The notes below the pieces were generated by a model. That model saw only the letters and a program-made list of their open reading frames with translations, made no database searches and had not been told where the DNA came from. A stretch of DNA of 6,566 nucleotides, taken from the NCBI GenBank assembly GCA_043757865.1, contig JAYVOP010000150.1, forward strand, positions 1 through 6,566, in the 5' to 3' direction. Each line of letters opens with the position of its first letter. The stretch's first letter is position 1. Origin of the DNA: JAGNEJ01 sp043757865. GTDB lineage: Bacteria > Verrucomicrobiota > Verrucomicrobiia > Verrucomicrobiales > V1-33. Below are positions 1 through 6,506 of the stretch, one piece after another. Made by a program: the position numbers and the translations under genes.

Positions 1-881
1 GGCAGGCGGGTGCTTTGGAGTTGGATCTCTTCGCCCTTCATGCTGCTGACATTTTGGCCGTTGGCACCAATGGCGGTGGACTTGGCTAGATCCACGGAGA
101 TTTCCCCTAGATTTCCATCTAGGCCTAACCCTTGGAGAAAGGCTTGGGCCATGAAGACTTGCCCGGCCCAGCCTGGATGCACGCCATCTCCGCCTTCCAG
201 TTTGAAATTGTCGCCATACTTGGCCGTCGCTTCGTGACTGCCGATGAGCATGGGCCAGAAAACATCCGCAAAGCCCACGTGCTCGGCGGTGGCAATCTCG
301 ATGTCGATATTGCGCAATTTCATCAATGATAAATTCAGATCTTCCCACGTGCCATGTGCGGTCTTGACCCACGGCGGCACGCTGTGAATGGTGCCAGAGG
401 AGCCTAACACCACGCGAGTGCCCGCTTCTTTGAACTGTTTCACAATGGCCGTCTGCTGCTTGCGATACTCATCGCCAATGGCGTCCTCATAGGGCACATA
501 ACGGTGGTCATTCATGCCATAGCAGGTGGTGGCGATGGTGGGGTGGAAACGCAGCGCATCATTCTTCATGCGGCCCAGGAAGCCGCCCGCTTGCTCGCCA
601 CTCCAGCCGTATTGGCGGCAGATAATTTCCAGCTCGGGCACGCAGGCCGTGAGGTAGGCTTCCATAATGCGGCTATACATTTTCTGCTCCGTGATGGAGT
701 CCCCACAGATGGCGAGTTGATCTCCCTTCTGGAGCATCAGCCCCGACGGTGGTGGGGCGGCGGTGCCATCGTATTTAGAATAGAACGGATCGTTCGGCTT
801 CGGTTGCAAATCCCGAGCCGGAGCCAGGACGATGCAGGTTAGGCTAACAAGAGTGACGGAGAAAAGCAGGCGGGTAATCAT
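1..881 (-). CDS. Secreted SGNH/GDSL hydrolase, partial (3' end beyond window)
   Basis: This is probably an esterase or acylhydrolase acting outside the cytoplasm; the substrate cannot be read from sequence. 293 codons are visible and the frame is open at base 1, so the C-terminus is missing. Residues 1-22 form a signal peptide with a hydrophobic core ending in an APA-type cleavage region. The SGNH blocks are in order: GDSIT at 60-64 (nucleophile Ser62), a glycine in GWSGE near 95 (block II), YGMND at 121-125 (Asn124, block III) and DGVHP at 232-236 (Asp232 and His235, block V). The fold is therefore complete by about residue 255, and residues 256 onward start a C-terminal extension cut by the window edge. 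ATG at 881 is the only start that keeps the signal peptide; no Shine-Dalgarno motif precedes it. It lies 132 bp downstream of the broken TPR gene on the same strand. Similar proteins in Verrucomicrobia and Planctomycetes are often tied to polysaccharide deacetylation, but that is family-level inference. Confidence 0.88.
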   Translation of the reverse strand, partial: MITRLLFSVTLVSLTCIVLAPARDLQPKPNDPFYSKYDGTAAPPPSGLMLQKGDQLAICGDSITEQKMYSRIMEAYLTACVPELEIICRQYGWSGEQAGGFLGRMKNDALRFHPTIATTCYGMNDHRYVPYEDAIGDEYRKQQTAIVKQFKEAGTRVVLGSSGTIHSVPPWVKTAHGTWEDLNLSLMKLRNIDIEIATAEHVGFADVFWPMLIGSHEATAKYGDNFKLEGGDGVHPGWAGQVFMAQAFLQGLGLDGNLGEISVDLAKSTAIGANGQNVSSMKGEEIQLQSTRL

Positions 882-959
882 AGGGCGTGAGCTAACGCCG
901 AGGCGCGCAGAGGAAAGCCCTAAGTGATACCGATTCAAGGAGCCTGCCGTGGGGTGTTC

Positions 960-1008
960 GGCGGCAGTTCTGCAGCCGGACTGAGCGGATCCTCCTTCCG
1001 CAGATCCG
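960..1008 (-). other. Two short inverted repeats after the TPR gene
   Basis: Read on the minus strand just after the TPR stop codon, CGGATC (1008-1003) can pair with GATCCG (991-986) across an 11-base loop. Further on, 977-960 can form an 8-bp stem with one mismatch around a very tight AA centre (GGCTGCAG against CTGCCGCC). Neither is followed by a T-run, so this is not a convincing intrinsic terminator. It could slow transcription between the TPR gene and the SGNH gene, or be chance in GC-rich spacer. No promoter for the SGNH gene was recognisable in the remaining spacer (882-959). Confidence 0.25.
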
Positions 1009-1013
1009 TTAGC

Positions 1014-1651
1014 CTAGGTCCGTCCGAACCGCGCATAGTCTGTGGCTAGCTTATCCCGACCCAGCGCCTCCGCGGCTTTGGACAGCGCGCGATAGGTGGC
1101 TTTGACGTCCAATGTCACTTGGCTGGGATCATTCGTGGGATGGCTGTGCTGAATGCGCAGGGCGCGCTCGTGCCATTGCAGGGCGTCTTCCGGCTGTATT
1201 CCACGCCTTTGGCGGCATCGTTTAGATTTAGGCAAAGTTTAGCTAGGGTGTAGCCCAGTGTGACGCCCTCTGGCCGGTCTAAGATGCCGGAGGCCGCCGC
1301 CTCCGTGATGGCCTTCGGACAGAATTCCACCGCCTTGGCAGCATCGCCCCGTTGCTCGTGCAGGAGGGCCAGTTGGGTCCAGACAGTGGTGGCTGGCGCG
1401 GGGTCTGGTTTACGCATTTCCTTGTAAACGACGGTGGCTTCCTTCAGCAGGGATTCCGCCTGAGGGATCTCTCCATTGCGCACCCGTAGATCTGCTAGTA
1501 GGAGCCGTTGGCGGATGAGATGCGGGCGGCGTTTATCAGCGCAAGCCTTGCAAAGCGGCATGGATGTCGTCTGCGGAAGGAGTGGAAGAAGGAGAAGCAG
1601 GCATAGGAAAGAGGCCGCCGCAATGCAGAGCGAACGTGCGAAAAATTGCAT
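1014..1651 (-). pseudogene. Exported TPR-repeat protein, frameshifted
   Basis: Two overlapping minus-strand frames together make one TPR protein. The first (start ATG 1651-1649, in-frame stop 1117-1115) gives a signal peptide (residues 1 to about 30, with a long leucine run), a Cys-x-x-Cys at 34-37, and TPR-like helix pairs at about 46-79, 88-120 and 129-153. After residue 153 it turns into non-TPR sequence. The second frame (about 1238 to 1014) carries the rest: a TPR B-helix (EDALQWHERALRIQ), another helix pair (RALSKAAEALGRDKLATDYA) and the stop TAG at 1016-1014. A change of minus one base between about 1238 and 1117, most plausibly near 1190-1215, would restore a protein of about 212 residues. 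I see no classic slippery heptamer at the junction, so a mutation or a sequencing error is likelier than programmed frameshifting. TPR proteins are protein-binding scaffolds, and no partner can be named. The ATG is preceded by an all-pyrimidine tract rather than a Shine-Dalgarno motif. Confidence 0.72.
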
Positions 1652-1737
1652 GGGAAAAAAAATCCGTTAGGGAAGGGGGCGGGCGCGCTTTTCTCGATAG
1701 ATTAATTCCCCCGCCGTCGTAAGCTCGCGCTCTGCTT
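1652..1737. promoter_or_regulatory. Divergent intergenic spacer, TPR gene / phosphoesterase operon
   Basis: These 86 bp lie between two start codons facing away from each other, so promoters for both directions are expected here or slightly inside the genes. The only AT-rich patch in the GC-rich spacer is at about 1696-1707 (GATAGATTAATT), which could host a -10 element on either strand. I could not find a -35/-10 pair with good spacing on either strand. The call rests on gene arrangement alone. Confidence 0.35.
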
Positions 1738-2583
1738 ATGCCTACCCGCCGTCAATTCCTCTCTGCTACCAAGCGCTTCCTCAAAGGCAGCGCTTGGCTG
1801 GGTGCGGCGTGTGCGGCGGATGGCTATGCCTATGAGCGGCATTTCCCCGTGGTGGAAACGAATGTGCTGAAGATCCGGGGCTTATCTGAGGCTTGGCGGG
1901 GCACGCGGGTGGTGCAACTGACGGATCTACATCTGGAGCCGTTTACCACGGCGGAGGACATCGCGCGGGCGGTGGAATTAGCGAAATCTCTGGAGCCGGA
2001 ATTGGTGGTGGTGACGGGGGATTTCATCACCAAAGATTGTCTGCCCATCACCCAGCTAGCGGAGATCCTGAGTGATCTGCGGCCACCGTTAGGCGTGTAT
2101 GGCGTGCTGGGGAATCATGACCAGGAACACCACGCAGACTATATCCAGCGAGAGCTAGAGCGCTACGGCCTGGGCTTGCTGCGGAATGAAGGCACGGTGC
2201 TCATGAAAGGCGGGCAGCCGTTATTTCTCGCAGGTGTGGATTCCGTGTGGGCGGGGAAAGCGAACTTTGGTAAGGCCGTGGCGTCCCTGCGCACGGGCAT
2301 GCCCCTGCTGTTCCTGGTGCATGAGCCGGACTTCTTTATCAATGCGCTGAGCACGGGACTCGTCTCTGCGCAGCTCTCCGGCCACACGCATGGCGGGCAG
2401 ATCCGTTGCCCCGGCATCACGCCGCCGCCGCGCTTGCCAGCCTATGGGAAACACTTTGCGGGCGGGGCTTATGAAATCAATAATTCCTCGCTCTACGTCA
2501 GCCGTGGCATTGGCTGCATCGGCCTGCCCATCCGCTTTGCAGCCGCCCCGGAGGTCACTTTACATCTGCTGGAGCCCCGCTAG
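1738..2583 (+). CDS. Tat-type calcineurin-like metallophosphoesterase (YkuE/YaeI/LpxG group)
   Basis: A 281-residue metal-dependent phosphoesterase. The metal-binding motifs are all present in family order: DLH (Asp63, His65), GD (Gly94-Asp95), GNHD (125-128), HEPD (His195) and GHTHGGQ (215-221, His216 and His218). The HxPD and GHTHGGQ signatures and the length fit the YkuE/YaeI group. The N-terminus has a twin-arginine motif (TRRQFLS, residues 3-9) followed by a weakly hydrophobic small-residue stretch (about 17-30), so Tat export or membrane anchoring is likely. Family members include E. coli YaeI and chlamydial LpxG, which hydrolyses UDP-2,3-diacylglucosamine in lipid A synthesis; the actual substrate here is not determined. 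ATG 1738 is chosen because it just includes the RR motif, and no Shine-Dalgarno motif precedes it. It is the first gene of the three-gene plus-strand cluster, with 28 bp to the next start. Catalysis looks intact; only the substrate and the side of the membrane are uncertain. Confidence 0.9.
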   Translation: MPTRRQFLSATKRFLKGSAWLGAACAADGYAYERHFPVVETNVLKIRGLSEAWRGTRVVQLTDLHLEPFTTAEDIARAVELAKSLEPELVVVTGDFITKDCLPITQLAEILSDLRPPLGVYGVLGNHDQEHHADYIQRELERYGLGLLRNEGTVLMKGGQPLFLAGVDSVWAGKANFGKAVASLRTGMPLLFLVHEPDFFINALSTGLVSAQLSGHTHGGQIRCPGITPPPRLPAYGKHFAGGAYEINNSSLYVSRGIGCIGLPIRFAAAPEVTLHLLEPR

Positions 2584-2611
2584 GATGGCTGCCCATTGCC
2601 CCCCATTTACT

Positions 2612-3322
2612 ATGCCCGACTCTCCTCCTGCCAAATCTGAAAACGCGTTAGCCAACCTCATGCTCAACGTGCTGCTGCCCGTGACGATCCTGAGTTATTG
2701 CAGCAAGGAAACGGGCTGGTATGGGCTGGGGCCTACGAAGGCGCTGATCGTCTCCGTGGCCTTACCAGTGGCCTATCAGACCTATGATTGGATCCAGCGG
2801 CGGAAGCTCAATGCGTTCTCCATCATCGGCATGGTCAGCGTGCTCATCACTGGCGGGCTGGGGCTTCTGAAGCTGAATGCGCAAGCCTTCGCGCTCAAAG
2901 AAGCCGCCATCCCGCTCATCCTTGGCCTCGTGATGCTGTGGACTCACCGGGCGGGGAAACCGCTGGCCAAGACCATGCTGCTAAACCCAGATCTGATGGA
3001 CATCAGCAAGATCGACACCGCGTTAGACCTCCACGAACAACGCCCAGCCTTCGACCGCTTGCTCTGGGAAACCACGCTCACCCTAGCAGGCTCGTTCGTG
3101 CTCAGCGCGTTGCTAAATTATGGCCTCGCACTCTATTTCCTCACTGGGAAAGCTCCGGGTAGTGAATCCTACACGGCGGGCATCGGCAAGGTCACGGGCT
3201 GGGGCTTCATCGTCATTGGCCTACCCATGATGGGCTTCCTCATCCTCGCGTTTCTCCGCTTAACCAAAGGCCTGCAACGCCTCACGGGCCTCACCCAGGA
3301 TGAAATCATGCTGCCCCGGTAG
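2612..3322 (+). CDS. VC0807-family / YciB-like multi-pass inner-membrane protein
   Basis: A 236-residue integral membrane protein with six likely membrane segments at about 14-30, 42-57, 68-86, 97-111, 152-177 and 195-215. The N-terminal half resembles the YciB/IspZ (septation protein A) pattern: a short basic loop (QRRKLN, 62-67), a glycine-rich segment (ITGGLGLL, 79-86), then a helix ending in a PL..ML motif (117-123). Together with an ENALANL opening this matches my memory of VC0807-type proteins. YciB is an inner-membrane protein linked to envelope integrity, but its biochemical role is unsettled, so no reaction is assigned. ATG 2612 is preferred because the residues it opens (MPDSPPAKSENA) look like a family N-terminus and its upstream bases are pyrimidine-rich like the other starts. 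ATG 2585, in frame and 1 bp after the previous stop, would add nine residues of less convincing sequence but has a distant GGAG. It sits 28 bp after the phosphoesterase and 9 bp before the next gene, consistent with an operon. Confidence 0.8.
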   Translation: MPDSPPAKSENALANLMLNVLLPVTILSYCSKETGWYGLGPTKALIVSVALPVAYQTYDWIQRRKLNAFSIIGMVSVLITGGLGLLKLNAQAFALKEAAIPLILGLVMLWTHRAGKPLAKTMLLNPDLMDISKIDTALDLHEQRPAFDRLLWETTLTLAGSFVLSALLNYGLALYFLTGKAPGSESYTAGIGKVTGWGFIVIGLPMMGFLILAFLRLTKGLQRLTGLTQDEIMLPR

Positions 3323-3331
3323 CACGCTGCC

Positions 3332-4213
3332 ATGACCTTCGACTACCTCGATGCTGGCCTGCATCCGGCCATGCTCACGGCGGGCCTCCTCGCGCTGATC
3401 TTCATGCTGATCACCGCGCATCGTGCGGCATATAATTTACGGGAAATGGATGAATTCATCGTGCTGTGCTCACTCGGCGTGTCAGCATTTACCTCGTTGT
3501 TCTGCATGTTCTATCCGGTGGCTAATCTCTTCAACCTCGCCCGCCAACAGCCGGATCTCTGGGCGTCCCTCCAGCACTTGGACGCAGCCATCCGCATGGA
3601 ACTAACGCAGGGCGTGCTCGCCATGCGCGTGACCTCCATGGCCGTCGGCATCAATGCCACGCGCAGTTTATTGGAGGCCCTGCGGCTGGACCCACTGCCC
3701 ACCAATCAAGAAGCCACCAAACGTCTCTACCGCTTTAAAGAAGCGGAGCAAGTCAACGCCAACGAACTGAGCGTCTATCGCAATCGCTTCGCGCAGACGG
3801 CCATTAATCTGGTGCAGGCGGGCTTCTATGAACTCAACATCCTCCTGCTCTGGAACCTTAAACTTGCGGACATCAGCGATACTGGCAGCCTGCTCTTAGC
3901 TTGGGCGCTCTTCTACATCATCGACGACTGGCGCATCATTTTCCGACTCTCGTTAGCGCTCAAAGGCCGCTTTATGCAAGAGCACCTGCGCCAAGTGCGG
4001 AATACCAACTGGATCATCACCCTAGCCGGAGCGTGGTGCGCGTGGCATTGGTCCTTCCCTGGGCTCGTGGTGTATCTTTTTTGCAGCTACGTGCTGCATC
4101 GCCTGCTGGTCTTCGTGGCCTACGGCATCCGGGGAAACTGGAAGATTCCCGGAGCCTTAGATTGGAAATATTTCGACGAGAAAGTGGACCACGAGACAGG
4201 GGCGCGGAAGTAA
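3332..4213 (+). CDS. Polytopic membrane protein of unknown family
   Basis: I do not recognise this 293-residue protein. Likely membrane segments are at about 13-31, 42-66, 153-174, 184-199, 225-240 and 243-263. Between the second and third lies a hydrophilic, helical stretch of about 85 residues (68-152) rich in Leu, Ala, Glu and Arg, with NANELSVYRNRFAQ at its end. A conserved-looking DDWR (198-201) sits at a membrane boundary, followed by an Arg/Lys-rich loop (205-223). The C-terminal tail (264-293) is hydrophilic. There is no signal peptide, no transporter signature and no catalytic motif I can name. The start is 9 bp after the previous stop, so translation is probably coupled and the protein may act with its membrane-protein neighbour and the phosphoesterase. 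The next gene (guaA) is 223 bp away and appears to be a separate unit. The coding call is strong, since the frame is long, hydrophobicity is patterned and the fit to its neighbours is tight; the function is unknown. Confidence 0.82.
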   Translation: MTFDYLDAGLHPAMLTAGLLALIFMLITAHRAAYNLREMDEFIVLCSLGVSAFTSLFCMFYPVANLFNLARQQPDLWASLQHLDAAIRMELTQGVLAMRVTSMAVGINATRSLLEALRLDPLPTNQEATKRLYRFKEAEQVNANELSVYRNRFAQTAINLVQAGFYELNILLLWNLKLADISDTGSLLLAWALFYIIDDWRIIFRLSLALKGRFMQEHLRQVRNTNWIITLAGAWCAWHWSFPGLVVYLFCSYVLHRLLVFVAYGIRGNWKIPGALDWKYFDEKVDHETGARK

Positions 4214-4436
4214 ACACGACAAACTGCGGATCACGCTCTGGAGCAACACGCTAGGCGGGCCGCTCTCCGCACGCGAGGGGTTTGTTTCGAACTTAAACCC
4301 AAGGCACTCGAAATAACTATTCTAGCCCAGCGCAATGGCGAAATTTGTAGTGGATTTTTCCTGAATCCCCTCAAGGCTGCGCCCTTCCCGGCGGGGCCGG
4401 GGCGTTCTCTCTTATTTCCCCTCATCATTTGTCTTC
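4214..4436 (+). promoter_or_regulatory. guaA upstream region
   Basis: This 223-bp non-coding spacer must contain the end of the membrane-protein operon and the start signals for guaA. It has the most AT-rich segment of the window, around 4281-4360, where a promoter would be expected. TATTCT at 4318-4323 is a -10-like hexamer but has no acceptable -35 at 16-18 bp. A small hairpin is possible at 4352-4368 (GGATT, 7-base loop, AATCC), followed by the GC-rich hairpin listed separately. I see no purine-riboswitch core. Confidence 0.4.
4380..4404 (+). terminator. GC-rich hairpin, possible terminator or attenuator before guaA
   Basis: CCGGC (4388-4392), loop GGG, GCCGG (4396-4400) form a perfect 5-bp stem. 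An outer CGCC (4380-4383) can pair with GGCG (4401-4404) across a four-base bulge. The next bases are T-rich (TTCTCTCTTATTT, 4405-4417) but not a pure T-run. It may end the upstream membrane-protein transcript. Because it lies only 32 bp before the guaA start, it could instead lie in the guaA leader and act as an attenuator. On fold alone the two cannot be told apart. Confidence 0.4.
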
Positions 4437-5954
4437 ATGGAAAAGAATCACCTAGCCGTTATTGATTTCGGCTCTCAATACACCCAACTGATCGTGCGTC
4501 GCATCCGCGAGTTGGGCTATTTTTCACGCCTATATCAGCCGGGGGAACTGCGGCAGATGGGAGCTCCAGCGGCGGTCATCCTCAGCGGCGGGCCGCGCAG
4601 TGTGAATGAGCCGGACGCACCGAAGATCGACGTAGCTTACCTCCGCAGCCTGGGCGTGCCCGTGTTAGGCGTGTGCTATGGAATGCAGTTGCTGGCGAAG
4701 TTAGGCGGGGGCGTGGTCGCCTCTTCTAACACGCGGGAATACGGCCCCGCGCAACTGGTGCCGTGCGGCGGGGAGGCCTTATTCCAGGGGCTTTCCAGCG
4801 CTTCTACCATCTGGATGAGCCATAGTGATACCGTCACCCAACTGCCACCCGGAGCCACAGTCATCGGGCAGAATCAAGCCGGCGTGCAGGTGGCCATCCA
4901 GTTTGGGCCGGACTGTTTTGGCATTCAATTTCACCCTGAGGTGAGTCACAGCACGGAAGGCGCACAAATCTTGCGGAATTTTTTGAAACTGGCTCCGCAG
5001 GCAGAGCGCTTTGAGATTGAATCCTTTAAACAACATCTGATCGACAAGATCCGTGCTGACGTGGGCACGCGGGAGGTCTGCTGTGGCGTGAGTGGTGGCG
5101 TGGATTCCACCGTGTTAGCAGTGCTCTTAAAAGAGAGCGGTATCAAGCACCGCGCCATCTTTGTGGACACGGGACTGCTGCGTAAAGACGAGGTGGCAGA
5201 GGTGCAGGAGCAGTTCCGCGAGCTGGGGGTAGCACTAGAAACGGTCTCCGCCGGGGCCGAGTTCCTAGCCGCGCTCAAAGGACAGGACGATCCTGAAACG
5301 AAGCGCAAAATCATTGGTAATCTTTTCATCGACCTCTTCTGGCGCACGGTGGAAAATGTGGACATCCTGGCCCAGGGCACGCTCTACCCGGACGTGATCG
5401 AGAGCGCCACCAGCGGCTCCATTGCCTCCAAGATCAAGACCCACCACAACCGCGTGGATCGCATCATGGAACTGAAAAAGGAAGGCCGCGTGCTGGAACC
5501 TTTGGATGAACTTTTCAAAGATGAAGTGCGCGCGTTAGGCGCCAGTCTCGGCATTCCGCCCCGGCTGCTAAATCGACATCCGTTTCCTGGCCCAGGCCTA
5601 GCTGTGCGGTGCCCGGGCGAGGTAACTGAGGAAAAGCTCGCGATTATTCGTGAGGGCGATGCCATCTTCATGCGCCTCCTGCGGGAATCCGGTTTGTATG
5701 ACCAAGTGTGGCAGGCCTACTGCGGCCTGATTCCCGTGAAGACCGTGGGAGTGAAGGGCGACGAACGCTCCTACGAATACGCCGTAAATCTGCGCGCGGT
5801 CACCAGTGAGGATGCCATGACGGCGGACTGGGCGAAGTTGCCGTATGACTTGCTAGGGAAAATTTCCAATGAGATCCTGAACAAGGTCAAAGGCGTCAAC
5901 CGCGTGCTCTACGACATCAGCACCAAGCCGCCCGCCAGCATCGAGTGGGAGTAG
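4437..5954 (+). CDS. guaA: GMP synthase (glutamine-hydrolysing)
   Basis: This cytoplasmic enzyme catalyses the last step of GMP synthesis: XMP + ATP + glutamine gives GMP + AMP + PPi + glutamate. The 505-residue protein is complete and close to the usual bacterial length of about 510-525. The N-terminal class I glutamine amidotransferase domain (about 7-190) has the oxyanion region SGGP (50-53), nucleophile Cys80 in GVCYGMQ, and His166/Glu168 in FHPEV. The ATP-pyrophosphatase domain follows, with the PP-loop SGGVDS (219-224), FVDTGLLR (242-249) and TLYPDVIES (315-323). The C-terminal dimerisation domain carries RHPFPGPGL (380-388), VGVKGDERSY and the family-ending ISTKPPASIEWE. ATG 4437 begins directly at the conserved LAVIDFGSQY segment, so no earlier start is needed; no Shine-Dalgarno motif is present. 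It appears monocistronic: 223 bp follow the previous gene, and a convergent gene lies 24 bp downstream. No catalytic residue is missing. Confidence 0.98.
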   Translation: MEKNHLAVIDFGSQYTQLIVRRIRELGYFSRLYQPGELRQMGAPAAVILSGGPRSVNEPDAPKIDVAYLRSLGVPVLGVCYGMQLLAKLGGGVVASSNTREYGPAQLVPCGGEALFQGLSSASTIWMSHSDTVTQLPPGATVIGQNQAGVQVAIQFGPDCFGIQFHPEVSHSTEGAQILRNFLKLAPQAERFEIESFKQHLIDKIRADVGTREVCCGVSGGVDSTVLAVLLKESGIKHRAIFVDTGLLRKDEVAEVQEQFRELGVALETVSAGAEFLAALKGQDDPETKRKIIGNLFIDLFWRTVENVDILAQGTLYPDVIESATSGSIASKIKTHHNRVDRIMELKKEGRVLEPLDELFKDEVRALGASLGIPPRLLNRHPFPGPGLAVRCPGEVTEEKLAIIREGDAIFMRLLRESGLYDQVWQAYCGLIPVKTVGVKGDERSYEYAVNLRAVTSEDAMTADWAKLPYDLLGKISNEILNKVKGVNRVLYDISTKPPASIEWE

Positions 5955-5978
5955 CCTAGATCAAGGAGTCCGGCTGGA

Positions 5979-6506
5979 TTAGAGCAGGCCTCGGCGTTTG
6001 AAATCGAACAGGTTCGTGCCCTGGGATTTCATCGCCATGTCCAGCGTGAACTTCAGCAGGCAGATTTCCCAGGTGTCATCCACGCCCGAGAGGACGGCTA
6101 GGGCATTGTTATGGCCAGCGGTAGCGGCGGCCACGAGCCGGGCTTGCACTTCGGCTAGAGGCTCATGGACTAGGGATTGGGTCACATCACTTTTCCTAAA
6201 GTTGAAGCCGTATTGCAGCATGGCGACGCGGCTAGAGATGCTGCGGAGAAACTCTGCAAAGGGGCCAATGCGCGCTTCGTCAAAGCCCTCGAATTCGAAG
6301 TCGTTTATGCCATCCGCCTTCAGCAGCACGGGCTTTTCCGCGTGGACCTTCCCCTCCCGGATGCGCACTTGCCCCACGGCATCCATGGGTTCGGAGATGA
6401 GTTGGAAATCAAAGCTGGTGCTCCCGAACGTCTCTAACCGGCGGGCCGGTTCGTAGAGCGTTTCAGTGACCGAAAAAGCATATTGGATGTCATCTTCCTT
6501 GAACAT
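5979..6506 (-). CDS. Conserved-looking soluble protein of unknown function
   Basis: A 175-residue protein with no family I can name. It has no signal peptide and no membrane segment, so it is probably cytoplasmic. It opens with MFKEDDIQYAF, has a Phe/Tyr-rich middle (ETFGSTSFDFQLI, 25-37; EFEGF, 71-75; MLQYGFNFRKSDVTQS, 96-111) and ends with VDDTWEICLLKF (142-153) and LFDFKRRGLL (166-175). Such distinct aromatic and charged blocks look like a real conserved fold rather than a chance frame. ATG 6506 is preferred because TCCCTGCGCT before it resembles the pyrimidine-rich tracts before the other starts. ATG 6524 and TTG 6539 are in frame and would add 6 or 11 residues of less convincing sequence. 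It converges on guaA with 24 bp between the stops and no obvious terminator hairpin there, so the two transcripts may overlap at their 3' ends. No functional link to guaA should be assumed. Confidence 0.78.
   Translation of the reverse strand: MFKEDDIQYAFSVTETLYEPARRLETFGSTSFDFQLISEPMDAVGQVRIREGKVHAEKPVLLKADGINDFEFEGFDEARIGPFAEFLRSISSRVAMLQYGFNFRKSDVTQSLVHEPLAEVQARLVAAATAGHNNALAVLSGVDDTWEICLLKFTLDMAMKSQGTNLFDFKRRGLL

Noticed and set aside
504..842. Plus-strand open frame of 112 codons opposite the SGNH gene
   Set aside because: It lies wholly antisense to a clear SGNH hydrolase with all catalytic blocks, and its translation has no recognisable motif. It is a GC-rich shadow frame.
1190..1215. 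Programmed -1 frameshift in the TPR gene
   Set aside because: No X-XXY-YYZ slippery heptamer in the right phase and no clear stimulatory hairpin were seen, so a mutation or sequence error is the simpler reading.
2390..2611. Upstream extension of the VC0807-like gene to a start at 2390
   Set aside because: It would overlap about 194 bp of the phosphoesterase, including its GHTHGGQ motif, and the added residues look like out-of-frame translation. Starts at 2612 or 2585 are far more credible.
3901..4254. 117-codon plus-strand frame over the end of the membrane gene
   Set aside because: It is His/Arg/Pro-rich out-of-frame translation inside the 3332-4213 gene, with no hydrophobic pattern and no independent start signal.
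4214..4436. Purine riboswitch before guaA
   Set aside because: I looked for the conserved three-way-junction core and loop pairings of the guanine riboswitch and found none; only simple hairpins are present.
4946..5380. 144-codon minus-strand frame inside guaA
   Set aside because: It is fully antisense to a highly conserved GMP synthase; its Ser/Arg/Thr-rich composition is typical of antisense shadows.
5998..6456. 152-codon plus-strand frame opposite the last gene
   Set aside because: Ser/Arg-rich with no motif. The minus-strand frame has balanced composition, distinct aromatic blocks and better protein character.
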